Below are positions 29,201-40,169 of a stretch of 64,000 nucleotides of DNA, piece after piece. The position numbers and the translations under genes are program-made. Positions within the stretch are counted from its first letter, which is position 1. Every line of letters starts with the position of its first letter. Origin of the DNA: Xestospongia bergquistia (taxonomy: Eukaryota > Porifera > Demospongiae > Haplosclerida > Petrosiidae); NCBI GenBank assembly GCA_963965975.1, contig OZ014423.1, forward strand, positions 806,001 to 870,000. Reading direction: 5' to 3'. The notes under the pieces were generated by a model. That model did no database searches, was not told where the DNA came from, and saw only the letters and a program-made list of their open reading frames with translations.

Positions 29201-32200
29201 TTATAGGATGGAGCTGGGTTTATGACTCAATTGAAAGAACTGGAAACATTCAACAACGACATTCGTCAAAACTGTAGGAGAGCTAGACGTCGACTTCCCA
29301 CCCCTCAATCTGGGAAAATAGTTGTGTGTCCTACCGAACTCTTTCCCACAGTTATAAGCCATCAACGTCTCATAGTAACCAACTTCAGAGCTTTACATAA
29401 TAAAGTATATGAGACAGCCCAAGGTCTCTCTGGTAAGTTGTTAAATATATGTAGATCTTTATTTCTTTTCTTGTAGAGGGTGAGACTTTATCTAATAGAG
29501 AATTGGAGACCTTTTTACAAGAAGTATCACAAGTTGTGTTACAGGAAGTCTGGATAACAGAGGAACGATCATCTGAAGAATTAATCCAGTATGTTATCAG
29601 ACTGTCATATCATTGATTTATCAAACTATCATATCATTGATTTATCAAACTATCATATCATTGATTTATCAAACTATCATATCATTGATTTATCAAACTA
29701 TCATATCATTGATTTATCAAATTATAATATCATTGATTTATCAAATTATAATATCGTTGATTTATCAAATTATAATATCATTGATTTATCAAATTATCAT
29801 ATCATTGATTTATCAAACTATCATATCATTGATTTATCAAACTATCATATCATTGATTTATCAAACTATCATATCATTGATTTATCAAATTATAATATCA
29901 TTGATTTATCAAACTATCATATCATTGATTTATCAAACTATCATATCATTGATTTATCAAACTATCATATCATTGATTTATCAAACTATCATATCATTGA
30001 TTTATCAAACTATCATATCATTGATTTATCAACTATCATATCATTGATTTATCAAACTATCATATCATTGATTTATCAAACTATCATATCATTGATTTAT
30101 CAAACTATCATATCATTGATTTATCAAACTATCATATCATTGATTTATCAAACTATCATATCATTGATTTATCAAACTATCATATCATTAATTTATCAAA
30201 TTATCATATCATTGATTTATCAAACTATCATATCATTAATTTATCAAATTATCATATCATTGATTTATCAAACTATCATATCATTGATTTATCAAACTAT
30301 CATATCATTGATAATTTCTCATTTAGTATATGTCTCTCCAAGACAGCCAAGTCTTTAGAACAATTCCTCAATGATCTTCAAGATGGTACTTATGATGCTC
30401 CAGACCCAAAGATAAAGGTTAGTAGTCTTCAGTCCCACAGACAAAATATGACTTGCTCTATATAGAATATATAAAGCATTACTATAGTTACTAGCACTGT
30501 ATCCCTAATCCACTCTGCCGTATTCCTTATAAAGTCATATCTTCCCCCCTCTTGTCTCTTTATTTGTTCTCCTCCATTCTCCTCCAGGTAACTCCTCCAT
30601 TGAGTGTTCGTGCTCAAGCTGTCAAAGCTGAGCTCAGTGACACTGAAGGATTAAAGTATAAAATAGAAGAGAAAAATAATGAAATCATTGAATTAAAGAA
30701 GAGCATTAAAATGAAATCTCAAGAAGTTGGAGAAGTAAATGTTAAAGTTGGACTGCTTGAGAAAAAATTAGAGATTGCAGATACTGAGGTATGTCATGTG
30801 ACTGTTGTGTGATTTTATCTTTAGTATTTGTACAGTGTGTTCGTAAAGTAGAGGAAGAAAAAATGGAGACAGAAAGAATCAAGACGATAATGGATCAACA
30901 AGAAGAGTAAGAGATAAATAGACTAATAGGAAGATGATTTTAGATGGATGGATGGATATATGAGTGGATAAATGGATGATAATTGATGAATGGACAGACT
31001 GTTCATTAATGGGATGTAGGTCAATTTATGGTTTCGTAAATGAGTACGTTACTAATTGATCAAAGTCACATCATGTACATGTACATATATGTTACTAAAT
31101 TCATCTACACCCTTGTTTTGTGGTGTCTGCTCGTGGTCTGTCTATTACCATTATTACTACTTGGAGTATGTAGTAGTTGTATTTACTATGTAGTAGTTGT
31201 ATTTACTGAGTAGGGCTAATTATTGTAATACCTTAGAAAGCAATGAATCATTTTAGAACAATCTTCTTTATAATGATCTTTTAATTAGACTAATATGATA
31301 TAATGATTTTTAGCAGGATGATTATAGTGAGGATGATATTATAAAATGATTTTTAGGAGGATAATTAGACAAATGTTATCTCTTTATAACAATAATAATA
31401 ATAACCAGTTATTATATCAGTTGCTTATAATATCTACCAGTACTTACTTAGTAAGTTGATTTAACATGGCCCTCTTTCACTAGGAAATTCAACAAAGCCA
31501 TTATAGTTCTTCAGAGAGACATTGAAACCCTCGAGGAAGAAAGAGACACATTAAAGCAGAAACTAGACAATCAATCTAAAACTCACATTCCTGCCGATAT
31601 CTCTAGTACTAGAAGATCGATGTCACTCAGTGGTTAGTAGAGTACATCACTTCTATATGGGGGACTACCCATGTCTCCTCTAGGTCGACAAGCACTAGCT
31701 GCTCTGATCTCCCGTTCACCTGTGACTCCCCAAAGGAGTCAAACAGTAACTCCTTCTGTTCAAAATAGTATCCCAACTTTGTCTGAGAATGGTCAAGAAC
31801 AAGAAACAATCATATCAAACTCTCCACTACTTTTAGCTCAAGTAGGCCATATGATAAAGTCACATGATAATCACATGATATACACTATAGATTGATTCAT
31901 TAAGGAAAGCATTAAACTTTTCACAGGATGAGAATATTTGTTTGAAAGCTCAAATGGCTAAAGTAAGTTAATCAACGTAATAGTCTATATTAACTGGACG
32001 TTAACAGGCTAAATTGGCATCTCTGCCATCTTTGAATATTCCAAAGAGATTGTTAGCTACTAATAAGCAACAAGATGATGAACAAGATATAAGTAATCGT
32101 ACTGACCTGGAAAAGTCAGTATTGAAACGAACAAATGGTTTACTACAGGTTGGTTGGATGAATAAATAGGCTGACGTTATATTAATACTTAGGATTTGAG

Positions 32201-32741
32201 TACTGTCCTTCGTCAAACTTATATTGTAGACATTACAAAGAAAGAGAGTAAGTTTGACATTGTTACTGTTCTGTTATTTACATTACACATTCAGACTCAG
32301 CATCAAGTTCTAGAGATGTACTAGCTCAACAGCTGTCTAGTTTAGTTGAACTAAAGAAAAAAGCTGATAAGGTATATTATTGTACTAATCACATGACTGG
32401 TCACATGATTATTTTGTGGATATTAGTTAAAGGAGGATACTATGCAAGTACTGGCAACCACTCATCCAGGAGGCCTTGTGCTAAGTCGACTCCGACCTTT
32501 TGTTTCACCTCAATTTACAAAAGTATGCATAATTTTGTAAATATGTAGTTGATCTCTCTCTCTCTCTTTCTCTCTCTCTCTCAAGGTTCTTTCTGAGGCT
32601 AATACTCCCTCGCAGCTACTTGCAAGGTTACACCTTCCCTGTCCTCAAGAAATAGTGACATCATCAGTGAAAGGCTCAAATCAAAAGTTGATTTTGTCAG
32701 CCAATCAATTCCAAGCTCTTCATAAACTAGTTATAACTTAA
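26239..32741 (+). CDS. DCTN1: Dynactin subunit 1 (p150Glued)
   Basis: Largest dynactin subunit; it tethers dynein to microtubules and cargo. Exon 1 (26239-26415) and exon 2 (26472-26792) encode the CAP-Gly domain: residues about 10-80, with [17 protein letters not shown] (canonical GKNDG is GKNNG here). A Ser/Pro/Thr-rich basic linker follows (about 90-180), then long heptad coiled coil from 26869 ([15 protein letters not shown]) through 28239, the globular dynactin domain (LKKEQ region, about 28280-30420), a second coiled coil ([19 protein letters not shown], about 30590-30910, then 31483-31620) and a conserved tail ending LHKLVIT at 32741. Exons near 28120-28239 and 28919-28972 join with clean phases. 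One intron (about 29590-30330) is filled with a 24-bp tandem repeat and another (about 30910-31480) is long and featureless. Confidence 0.93.
29594..30316 (+). repeat. 24-bp intronic minisatellite, about 30 copies
   Basis: Tandem copies of TATCATATCATTGATTTATCAAAC with A/C, G/A and single-base-deletion variants fill an intron of DCTN1. The period is a multiple of three and lacks stops in two frames, which explains the long Ile/Asp/Ser/Asn open frames. The flanking exon ends are LIQ-type CA|GTATGT and TTTAG|TATATGTCTCTCC. Confidence 0.95.
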
Positions 32742-32931
32742 AATGAGTTCATTATAGAGACATAATAATTATTGACTTCAGTGTCATTGTTAATATCAAA
32801 TCAAATAAGAAAAATTGTAGTCTTATCAAATAGTAGATGCTATTTTTTTTAAAAAAATGACAAATTGTGTTAAATTTTATTAGGCTTAAAAGAGTAACAG
32901 CAAATCTAAATAATGTTAAAATGTCAGTCTA
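32742..32931. other. Short convergent intergenic gap
   Basis: 190 bp between the stop codons of DCTN1 and subtilase copy A. It holds a TTTTTTTTAAAAAAA tract and AT-rich 3' UTR sequence only. Confidence 0.6.
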
Positions 32932-35602
32932 TTACTGGACATATAACTCTATAATCTCAAGAGGTGTGTCCTCATTATGACGATTTTCATTACCACATAA
33001 TCGTAACTCAATATCTGAGTTTGTCTTCGGAACATCCTTACAGAACCATTGACCCCTATCACAACAAATATCTTTTTCAGTACAACCTTGACCATCCCAT
33101 AGAGGATCATCTGTATATAATGTATTATAACGATAAGTATCCTTAGCTCCAGTTTCACAAAAGTAGTCTTCACCAACAAAAGATGGTGTAAAGAAAGAAG
33201 ATGTGACATCTTTATTAGTGCATTGACAGGAAAAACTTATAAAACGTCCAACTGGATCAATTGCACCAGCAAAAGTCCAAATATGATGTCTTTTGCTGTT
33301 ATTTTTATATGTCAAAACAACTCCATCTACATAGAGATCATCTATTGTATAATAGGGGTTTCTTTGGAACCAGTAGAATGCATTAGGTGTAGACCATTGA
33401 TAACCTCTTACACGTCCACAAACTTTTGAGTACTTAAAGTTAGAAGTTGAGAAGAAAGCAGACGAACAACCTGGGTTATTTTGACCACGTTGACAGGTCT
33501 TAAGTGACCCATCTTGTCTGAGAGTCAAATCACCAGGACACTTTGTACCTGGTACTGACATATTAAGATAAGCTACTCTCATAAACCCTTTGTTGCCTTT
33601 TATATCTTTCTCCAATTCACAATATACAGACTTTTCTCCTTCTTCTGTCTTTATCAGATACTCTCCTGATGTAGCAGAACCATATTGTAATAGGTCAGCA
33701 CAACATGTAATGGTAGCAGGAATTGTAGTAGGTATTGGTTGTGAAGGTTGTATTGAACATGCTGTGTATAAAAAAAAAGATAAATTTATAAGCAAGCCAA
33801 CTAAAATTAGAGGCCATATTTAGCACCATAAACAGAACTCTTTGTTGGTTAGGAGTGGCGCGTGTCTAAATATTACAACTCATAATTCATATTTAAAATA
33901 CAGCTGATAAGTTTACTAATTAAATATTTGAATTAACTTACGGGCAGGTGTTGGTATGAAAACATTTGTAACTGTTTTGGTAGCAGTAGTAGTCTGGGTC
34001 TGAGTTGGACCTGGAGTAGTCAATGTGGTTGTTCTTTCTATTGTTGAAGTTAAAGTCGAAGTCACTAATTCAGTAGTTCGAAAGATACTTGTAACAGTAC
34101 TAGTGACATAGCTAGTAAGACTGGTTGTACTGGTAATGAAGGTAGTAGAGACCAAGGTTTTTGTTGTTGTCGAGGTGACTGTCTCTCTCACAGTAGTTGT
34201 ACTTGTACTGATTGATGTCACAGTTTTTGTTGATGTAACTGTAGATGTTGTTGCTGGTGCAGCTATGTGTAATAGAACATCATTACAATTAATATAATAT
34301 TACAAAGGGACTCACCTCCTACATGTAACAGTCTGTTGGCAGTGTTACTTCTCACTTTGTTTGCAAGACTGTTGTAGTTTAGTTTGTTTTTCAACGATTC
34401 TTGTACAAGTTTTTGTGTGATTTGAGCTGGTGTTAGATTGGGTTGTTTCTGTAAATGAATAGCTACCACACCACTAACTATTGGAGTAGCCATTGACGTG
34501 CCACTGTATGTTATTGCACATGTATTGCACCGATAATCAGCTCCCAGTACAGAGGCACCAGGAGCAAACACATCGACACACGTTCCCCCATTGCTATAAT
34601 AGTAAACATTATCACCATTAGCTGAGCCGGCAACAGTAATAACTCCAGATGTACTAGCAGGACTATATTTGCAAGCATCATCTCGATCATTGCCAGCAGC
34701 TACAACAACAATGATTCCTCTATTGACAACATTAGTTAAAGCTGTATCCACAGATTTAGAATAGGAGCCACCCAAAGACATAGAGATAACTCCAGGACGA
34801 TTTGAATTATCTATTTTATTTGCAGCATAGTTCAGTCCATCAATAACAACACTCCATGGAGCACTACCTGTACATCCTAATACACGTACACTATAAGCTA
34901 TTGCCTTTTTTGCTGCTCCATATTCTTTTCCAACAGCTAAACTAGCTACATGTGTGCCATGACCATCACAATCTTTGCCTTTTTGATTTTCTTTGTTTCT
35001 AACATCGTTAGGATCATATCCAGGGTATTTAGCTCTTCCACCAAATTCACTGTGGTCATAATTGATACCTATGTATTGCAAAATATATAATTCAGGCTTT
35101 ACAAATTATATACCTGTGTCTAAAATATAGACATCTGTTCCTTCTCCGTTACCATAAGGATTAAATTTGTTATCCAAGACAGAGCTGGTCTGGTCAATGC
35201 GATCCAGTGCCCATGAGATAGAGATATATGCATATGTCTCTTCTTCAACAAATTCTACATTATCAAAATCTTTTACCTGAAAAGTAACAAGACTATAACA
35301 AGACACCATCTTATAATTCATATAGAACTTACCTTATGTGCTCCATCTTCTGACAGCTCTGCAGTTACTATTTTAGCAAAAGGACCCTCTATTTTCTCAA
35401 AAATGGCAGCATTCAGGGACTCATTTCGAACTTCATCAGCAATGGTCTCAAACTTATCATGGCTGGTCTCGTTTTTCAACACAACAATATAGCGACCTGT
35501 TGTCTCAACTCCAGGAGCAGCACGTATAACTCGACGAGCTTGCACTACAGCTACTGCAGAGAGCAGGAGTACTAGTGCTAAAGAGCCTTTGTAAATTTGC
35601 AT
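32932..35602 (-). CDS. Secreted subtilase with Ser/Thr stalk and fibrinogen-like C-terminal domain, copy A
   Basis: Five exons with matching phases (35602-35333, 35276-35114, 35068-34316, 34262-33942, 33761-32932) give 778 residues. Residues 1-21 are a signal peptide (MQIYKGSLALVLLLSAVAVVQA; an upstream in-frame ATG exists at 35641). Then an I9 propeptide-inhibitor (GRYIVVLKNETSHDKFE), then a proteinase K-type S8 domain with triad Asp in YILDTG, His in CDGHGTHVAS and Ser in SGTSMATPIVSG, and oxyanion Asn in AAGND. Exon 4 is a Thr/Ser/Val-rich stalk of about 105 residues (STTTV, TSTVTS), probably O-glycosylated. Exon 5 holds a fibrinogen-C-like start (CCADLLQY, SGEYLI, SVYCELE) and then about 200 Cys-rich residues (GFMRVAYLNM, KVCGRVRGYQW, HIWTFAGA, DDPLWDGQGC, IELRLCGNE) ending IELYVQ. 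Likely a secreted, self-activating protease with a ligand-binding tail. Function is inferred. Confidence 0.9.
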
Positions 35603-36492
35603 ATTTCCTGCTTGAACTCGAATATCTAAACTAATCATCACTTTATATAGACTCGAAAAAGCTGAATCAGTAAAACCAGCGACATTAGTATTAACACAAA
35701 TGTTTTTGAATTCTATGACAGAATTTTAGTATAAAAATGAATACAACAAGAGATTGTAAGGAAAAACAAAAAAAAGAGGAAAATTAACCAGCATTAAATG
35801 ATATTAAGAGCATTTTTCTTGGTATTGTATCTCTAAATAAACAGTTGTCATTAAAAAAACAAATAATAAGCTAATTATATATATAATTTTGTGAAATGTT
35901 CATATTATGTTGTACTTTATATAATAATACTGTTCTATATTCTTTAAATCAAATTATTTATATGTGATTGTATGATATTCATATGAAAATGTCTAGATAC
36001 TACTTTTATTATAAATAATAATATTAATAGTCAGTGAATTGGAATGTGATCTGTGGTACATGTAAATTATTTAAAAGGTAAATTGATTATTAACTCAAAC
36101 CACAATGACACTTGTATGACAATGTGGAAGTCTATTAAGGTCACATTCCACCCACTATTAATACAACTTTAATCATTTATAATCCTTTTAAGGTGGATAC
36201 CTTATGTAACCTGATACATTTGTTGGCATAGTAACTGACAGTCTAATAGACAGCAGTTATAAGATTCTCTCTATCAAATGATACCACTGATCTCCAGGAT
36301 ATCACAAGAGTACACCTGGCAAAACACCTCCAAAAATTTGATGGATAAGATTATTATATATATAAACATGTCATCATAAATTTGTCATAAAGAAATGTCA
36401 TAATGTAAGTAGTACATATAAAACAAGATGCATATTGTATTTGTCTGAGCAAAAGGAATTGTACAATACAAACAAACAAACAAAAGTACTTT
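35603..36492. other. Intergenic spacer between subtilase copies A and B
   Basis: About 890 bp. The segment from about 35930 to 36490 (for example CATATGAAAATGTCTAGATA and the blocks around CTGATCTCCAGGATATCACA) recurs in the spacer between copies B and C, so the tandem duplication unit includes flanking DNA. No coding sequence seen. Confidence 0.7.
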
Positions 36493-39359
36493 CTATTGGA
36501 CATATAGCTCTATAATCTCAAGAGGTGTGTCCTCATTGCTGCGGTTTTCATTACCACATAATCGTAACTCAATATCTGAGTTGGTTTTCAGAACATCCTT
36601 ACAGAACCATTGACCCTTATCACAACACGTATCTTTTTCACTACAGCCATGACCATCCCATAAAGGATCATCTGTATAAAATTTGTTATAACGATAAGTA
36701 TCTTTAGCTCCAGTTTCACAAAAGTAGTCTTCGCCGACAAAAGATGGCATAAAGAAAGGAACAGGAGACTCTTTGTTAGTACATGGACAGGCAAAATTTT
36801 CATAACGTCCAATTGGATCAATTGCACCTGCAAAAGTCCAAATATGTTGTCTTTTGCTGTTATTTTTATATGTCAAAACAACTCCATCTACATAGAGATC
36901 ATCTATTGTGTAAAGAGGGTTTCTTTGAAACAAGTAGAATGCATTAGGTGAAGACCATTGATAACCTCTTACACGTCCACAAACCTTTGAGTACGGGACA
37001 CCAAAAGTTGAGAAGAAAGAAGACGTACAACCTGGTTCAGCTTGACCACGTTGACAGGTCTTAAGTGACCCATCTTGTCTGAGAGTCAAATTACCAGGAC
37101 ACTTTGTACCTGGTACTGACATATTAAGATAAGCTACTCTCATAAACCCTTTGTTGCCTTTTATCTCTTTCTCTAATTCACAATATACTGACTTATTTCC
37201 TACAAGGTACTCTCCTGATGTAGCAGAACTATATTGTAATAGAGTTGAGCAAGACTCAAATACAGTGTTTGGAGGAGGTAATGGTAAAACAGTAATGGGA
37301 GGTAATGTGGATGGTGTAGTGGGTGGTCCTAAGGAAGCATTGTTCTGAAGAAGATCTGCAATATAGTTTATACCACCTTTAACAATAGAGCCAATGTTGT
37401 CTATCATATTCTTCTCTAGATCTTCAAAATTTCTTAGAGTCTGACAACACACTAAAACATGAAAGGAAACTAGTAACCTTTTGATAGTATATTATTGAGT
37501 TAGATAACAGTAATGTACATCCTGTTAATATAAACTATGTAGGGCTATGTTACCACTAAATTTAACAACAAAAGATCTTACTTCCTTCTAGAGTTGGTGT
37601 AGGTGTGATGGTGACAGTGACAGAAGGAGCAATAGTGATAGTAGTTGTTGAGACAGACGCAGTTGTCATGGTTACAGTTGATGTCAGAGTGGTGGCTGAG
37701 ATAGTGACTGTTGATGTCACAGTGTTTGTAGAGACACTGGTAACAGTAGACGTTGATGTCATAGTATTTGTTATAGGGATGCACAACTGAGTACCTATAT
37801 ATGGTGAGAAAATAACATAGTTACTATGACTACATAATTAAAAAAAATAAAGCCATCTGCTATTTGACTAATAGACTGTATGTAAACAAGCGTCAATGTG
37901 TCTACAATATTGTACATTGTGGTACATTATTGTGGTTTACATTATATTGTTTTCCCCTTTTTGATATTATTAGTACACAAAGAAATATTTTAGGTGTGTC
38001 CACCTCAAATTCTTACAGTACTCTATGCAATTACATGTATATGATATCTAACTTACAGTTCACATTTACAAGACAGTTGGGTGTTGAGCTTCTCAAACTA
38101 GGCTCCAAATAGCGATAATTTAGTTTATCTTTTGAACATTGCTGTACCAGTTTTTGCTTAATTTGAGCTGGTGTTAGATTAGGTTGTTTCTGTAAATGTA
38201 TAGCTATAACACCACTAACTATTGCAGCAGACATTGATGTTCCACTAAATGCTTTACTACACGAACATTTATTACAGTTGTAATCAGCTCCTTGTATCAT
38301 GTTGCCAGGTGCTAATATATCAATGCAGGAACCGCCATTCGTAAAATAGTAGACGTCATCACCTTGTGCAGTGCCTCCAACAGTAATAACTCCAGAAGTA
38401 CTAGCTGGAGTTTTCAAACAAGCATCATTTCGGTTATTTCCAGCAGCTGCAACAATTGGAATTCCTTTAACGATGATGTCCACCAATGTTTTATTGACTG
38501 CTAAGGAATTGCCTCCACCCAATGACATAGAGATGATACTTGGACGATGTGGATTTGAAGACATAATTTTAGTTGCAGCATGGTTTAGTCCATCGATAAT
38601 AGCACTCCATGGTGCACGATTATTACACCCTAATACTCGTACACTATAACAAGTAGCTTTTTTAGCGACTCCACTATACTTTCCGCAAGCAAGACTTGCA
38701 ACATGTGTTCCATGTCCATGACAATCCCTACCTTGTTGACTAGTATTGTAAATTGCATCAATTGGATCGTATCCTGAATAGTTAGCTCTATAACCTTCAA
38801 ATTCACAATGGTCATAGTTGATACCTTTTTTAAGAATTAAGTGTCCTAACATTTTTAGTATTATTCTTACCTGAGTCAAGTATGTAAATATCAACACCCT
38901 CTCCGTCACCACAAGGTTCAAATTTACCATTTAATGTTGAACTAACTTGATCTATACGATCCAGTGCCCACGAGATAGTACCCTCAGCATATGTCTCTTC
39001 TTCAACAAATTCTACATTATCAAAATCTTTTACCTGAAAAGTAACAAGACTATAACAAGACACCATCTTATAATTCATATAGAACTTACCTTATGTGCTC
39101 CATCTTCTGACAGCTCTGCAGTCACTATTTTAGCAAAAAGACCCTCTACTTTCTCAAAAATGGCAGCATTCAAGGACACATTTCGAACTTCATCAGCAAT
39201 GGTCTCAAACTTATCATGGCTGGTCTCATTTTTCAACACAACAATATAGCGACCTGTTGTCTCAACTCCAGGAGCAGCACGTATAACTCGACGAGCTTGC
39301 ACTACAGCTACTATAGAGAGCAGGAGTACTAGTGCTATAGAGCCTTTGTAAATTTTCAT
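36493..39359 (-). CDS. Secreted subtilase with Ser/Thr stalk and fibrinogen-like C-terminal domain, copy B
   Basis: Exons 39359-39090, 39033-38871, 38824-38057, 37794-37582, 37451-36493 give 790 residues. Signal peptide MKIYKGSIALVLLLSIVAVVQA (upstream in-frame ATG at 39413), I9 propeptide, S8 domain with YILDSG, CHGHGTHVASL, AAGNN and SGTSMSAAIVSG all present, so the triad is intact. The catalytic domain has more Cys than copy A (CNKCSC, VLGCN). The stalk is shorter (about 70 residues, TSTSTVTSVST). Exon 5 adds a stretch absent from copy A, MCCQTLRNFEDLEKNMIDNIGSIVKGGINY, perhaps a short helix for oligomerisation, before a Pro/Thr-rich linker and the fibrinogen-like/Cys-rich domain ending IELYVQ. 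It is closer to copy C than to A, consistent with a later B/C duplication. Confidence 0.9.
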
Positions 39360-40169
39360 GTTTTCTGCTTGCACTCGAATATCTAAACTAATGATCACTT
39401 TATATAGCCTCAAAAACGCTGAATCAGCGATATTATTATTAATACAAATGTTTTTGAATTCCTATGAAACAATTGTAATATAATTATGAATACAACCAGA
39501 GATTGTAATGAATAAAAAGAGAGAGAAATAAAATAACTTTAAATGATATATGATGGATATTAATTTGTATTGTATCTCTAAATGAACAGTCATCATAGAA
39601 AATAACATAATGTCTACAAATTTGGTGAGATTTTCATATTATGCTGTACTTTATATAATAATAATGATCTCTATTCTTTAAATCTATTTATATGTGATTG
39701 TATGATATTCATATGAAAATGTCTAGATACTAATTTTATTATAAATAATAATATTAATAGTAGAATGTGATCTGTGGTACATGTAAATTGGGGATTATTA
39801 ACTCAAACCACAGACATATGTAGACGAGGTGTTGGTCAATTATGATAACATTCCACCCACTACATTAATCTTTAAGGTATGTAACCTGATACATTTGTTG
39901 GCATAGTAACTGACGGTCTGTGTGTTCTAATAGACAGCAGTTATGACATTCTCTCTATCAAATGATACCACTGATCTCCAGGATATCACAAGAGTACACT
40001 TGGCAAAACACCTCCAAAAATTTGATAGATAAAATTACTATTATAATATTATAAACATGTCTTGTCATAAAGAAATGTCATAATGTAAGTAGTACATATA
40101 AAACTATATTGTTGTATTTTGTCTGAGCAAAAGGCATTGTACAATACAAACGAATAAACAAAGTACTTT
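39360..40169. other. Intergenic spacer between subtilase copies B and C
   Basis: About 810 bp, homologous along much of its length to the A-B spacer. No gene seen. It contains the promoter of copy B near 39360-39420 (TATATAG at about 39402 antisense, possible TATA-like). Confidence 0.6.

Noticed and set aside
29591-30358. 255-residue frame of (SNYHIIDL)n repeats
   Set aside because: It is an intronic 24-bp satellite of DCTN1; the flanking exons join cleanly across it.
33916-34221. Separate Thr-rich mucin gene
   Set aside because: Phases at both ends show it is exon 4, the stalk, of subtilase copy A; the same holds for the equivalents in B and C.
36493-37452. Fibrinogen-like exon as an independent intronless gene
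   Set aside because: The apparent ATG is completed across the splice junction (A|TG); no signal peptide is present and the exon continues the subtilase frame.
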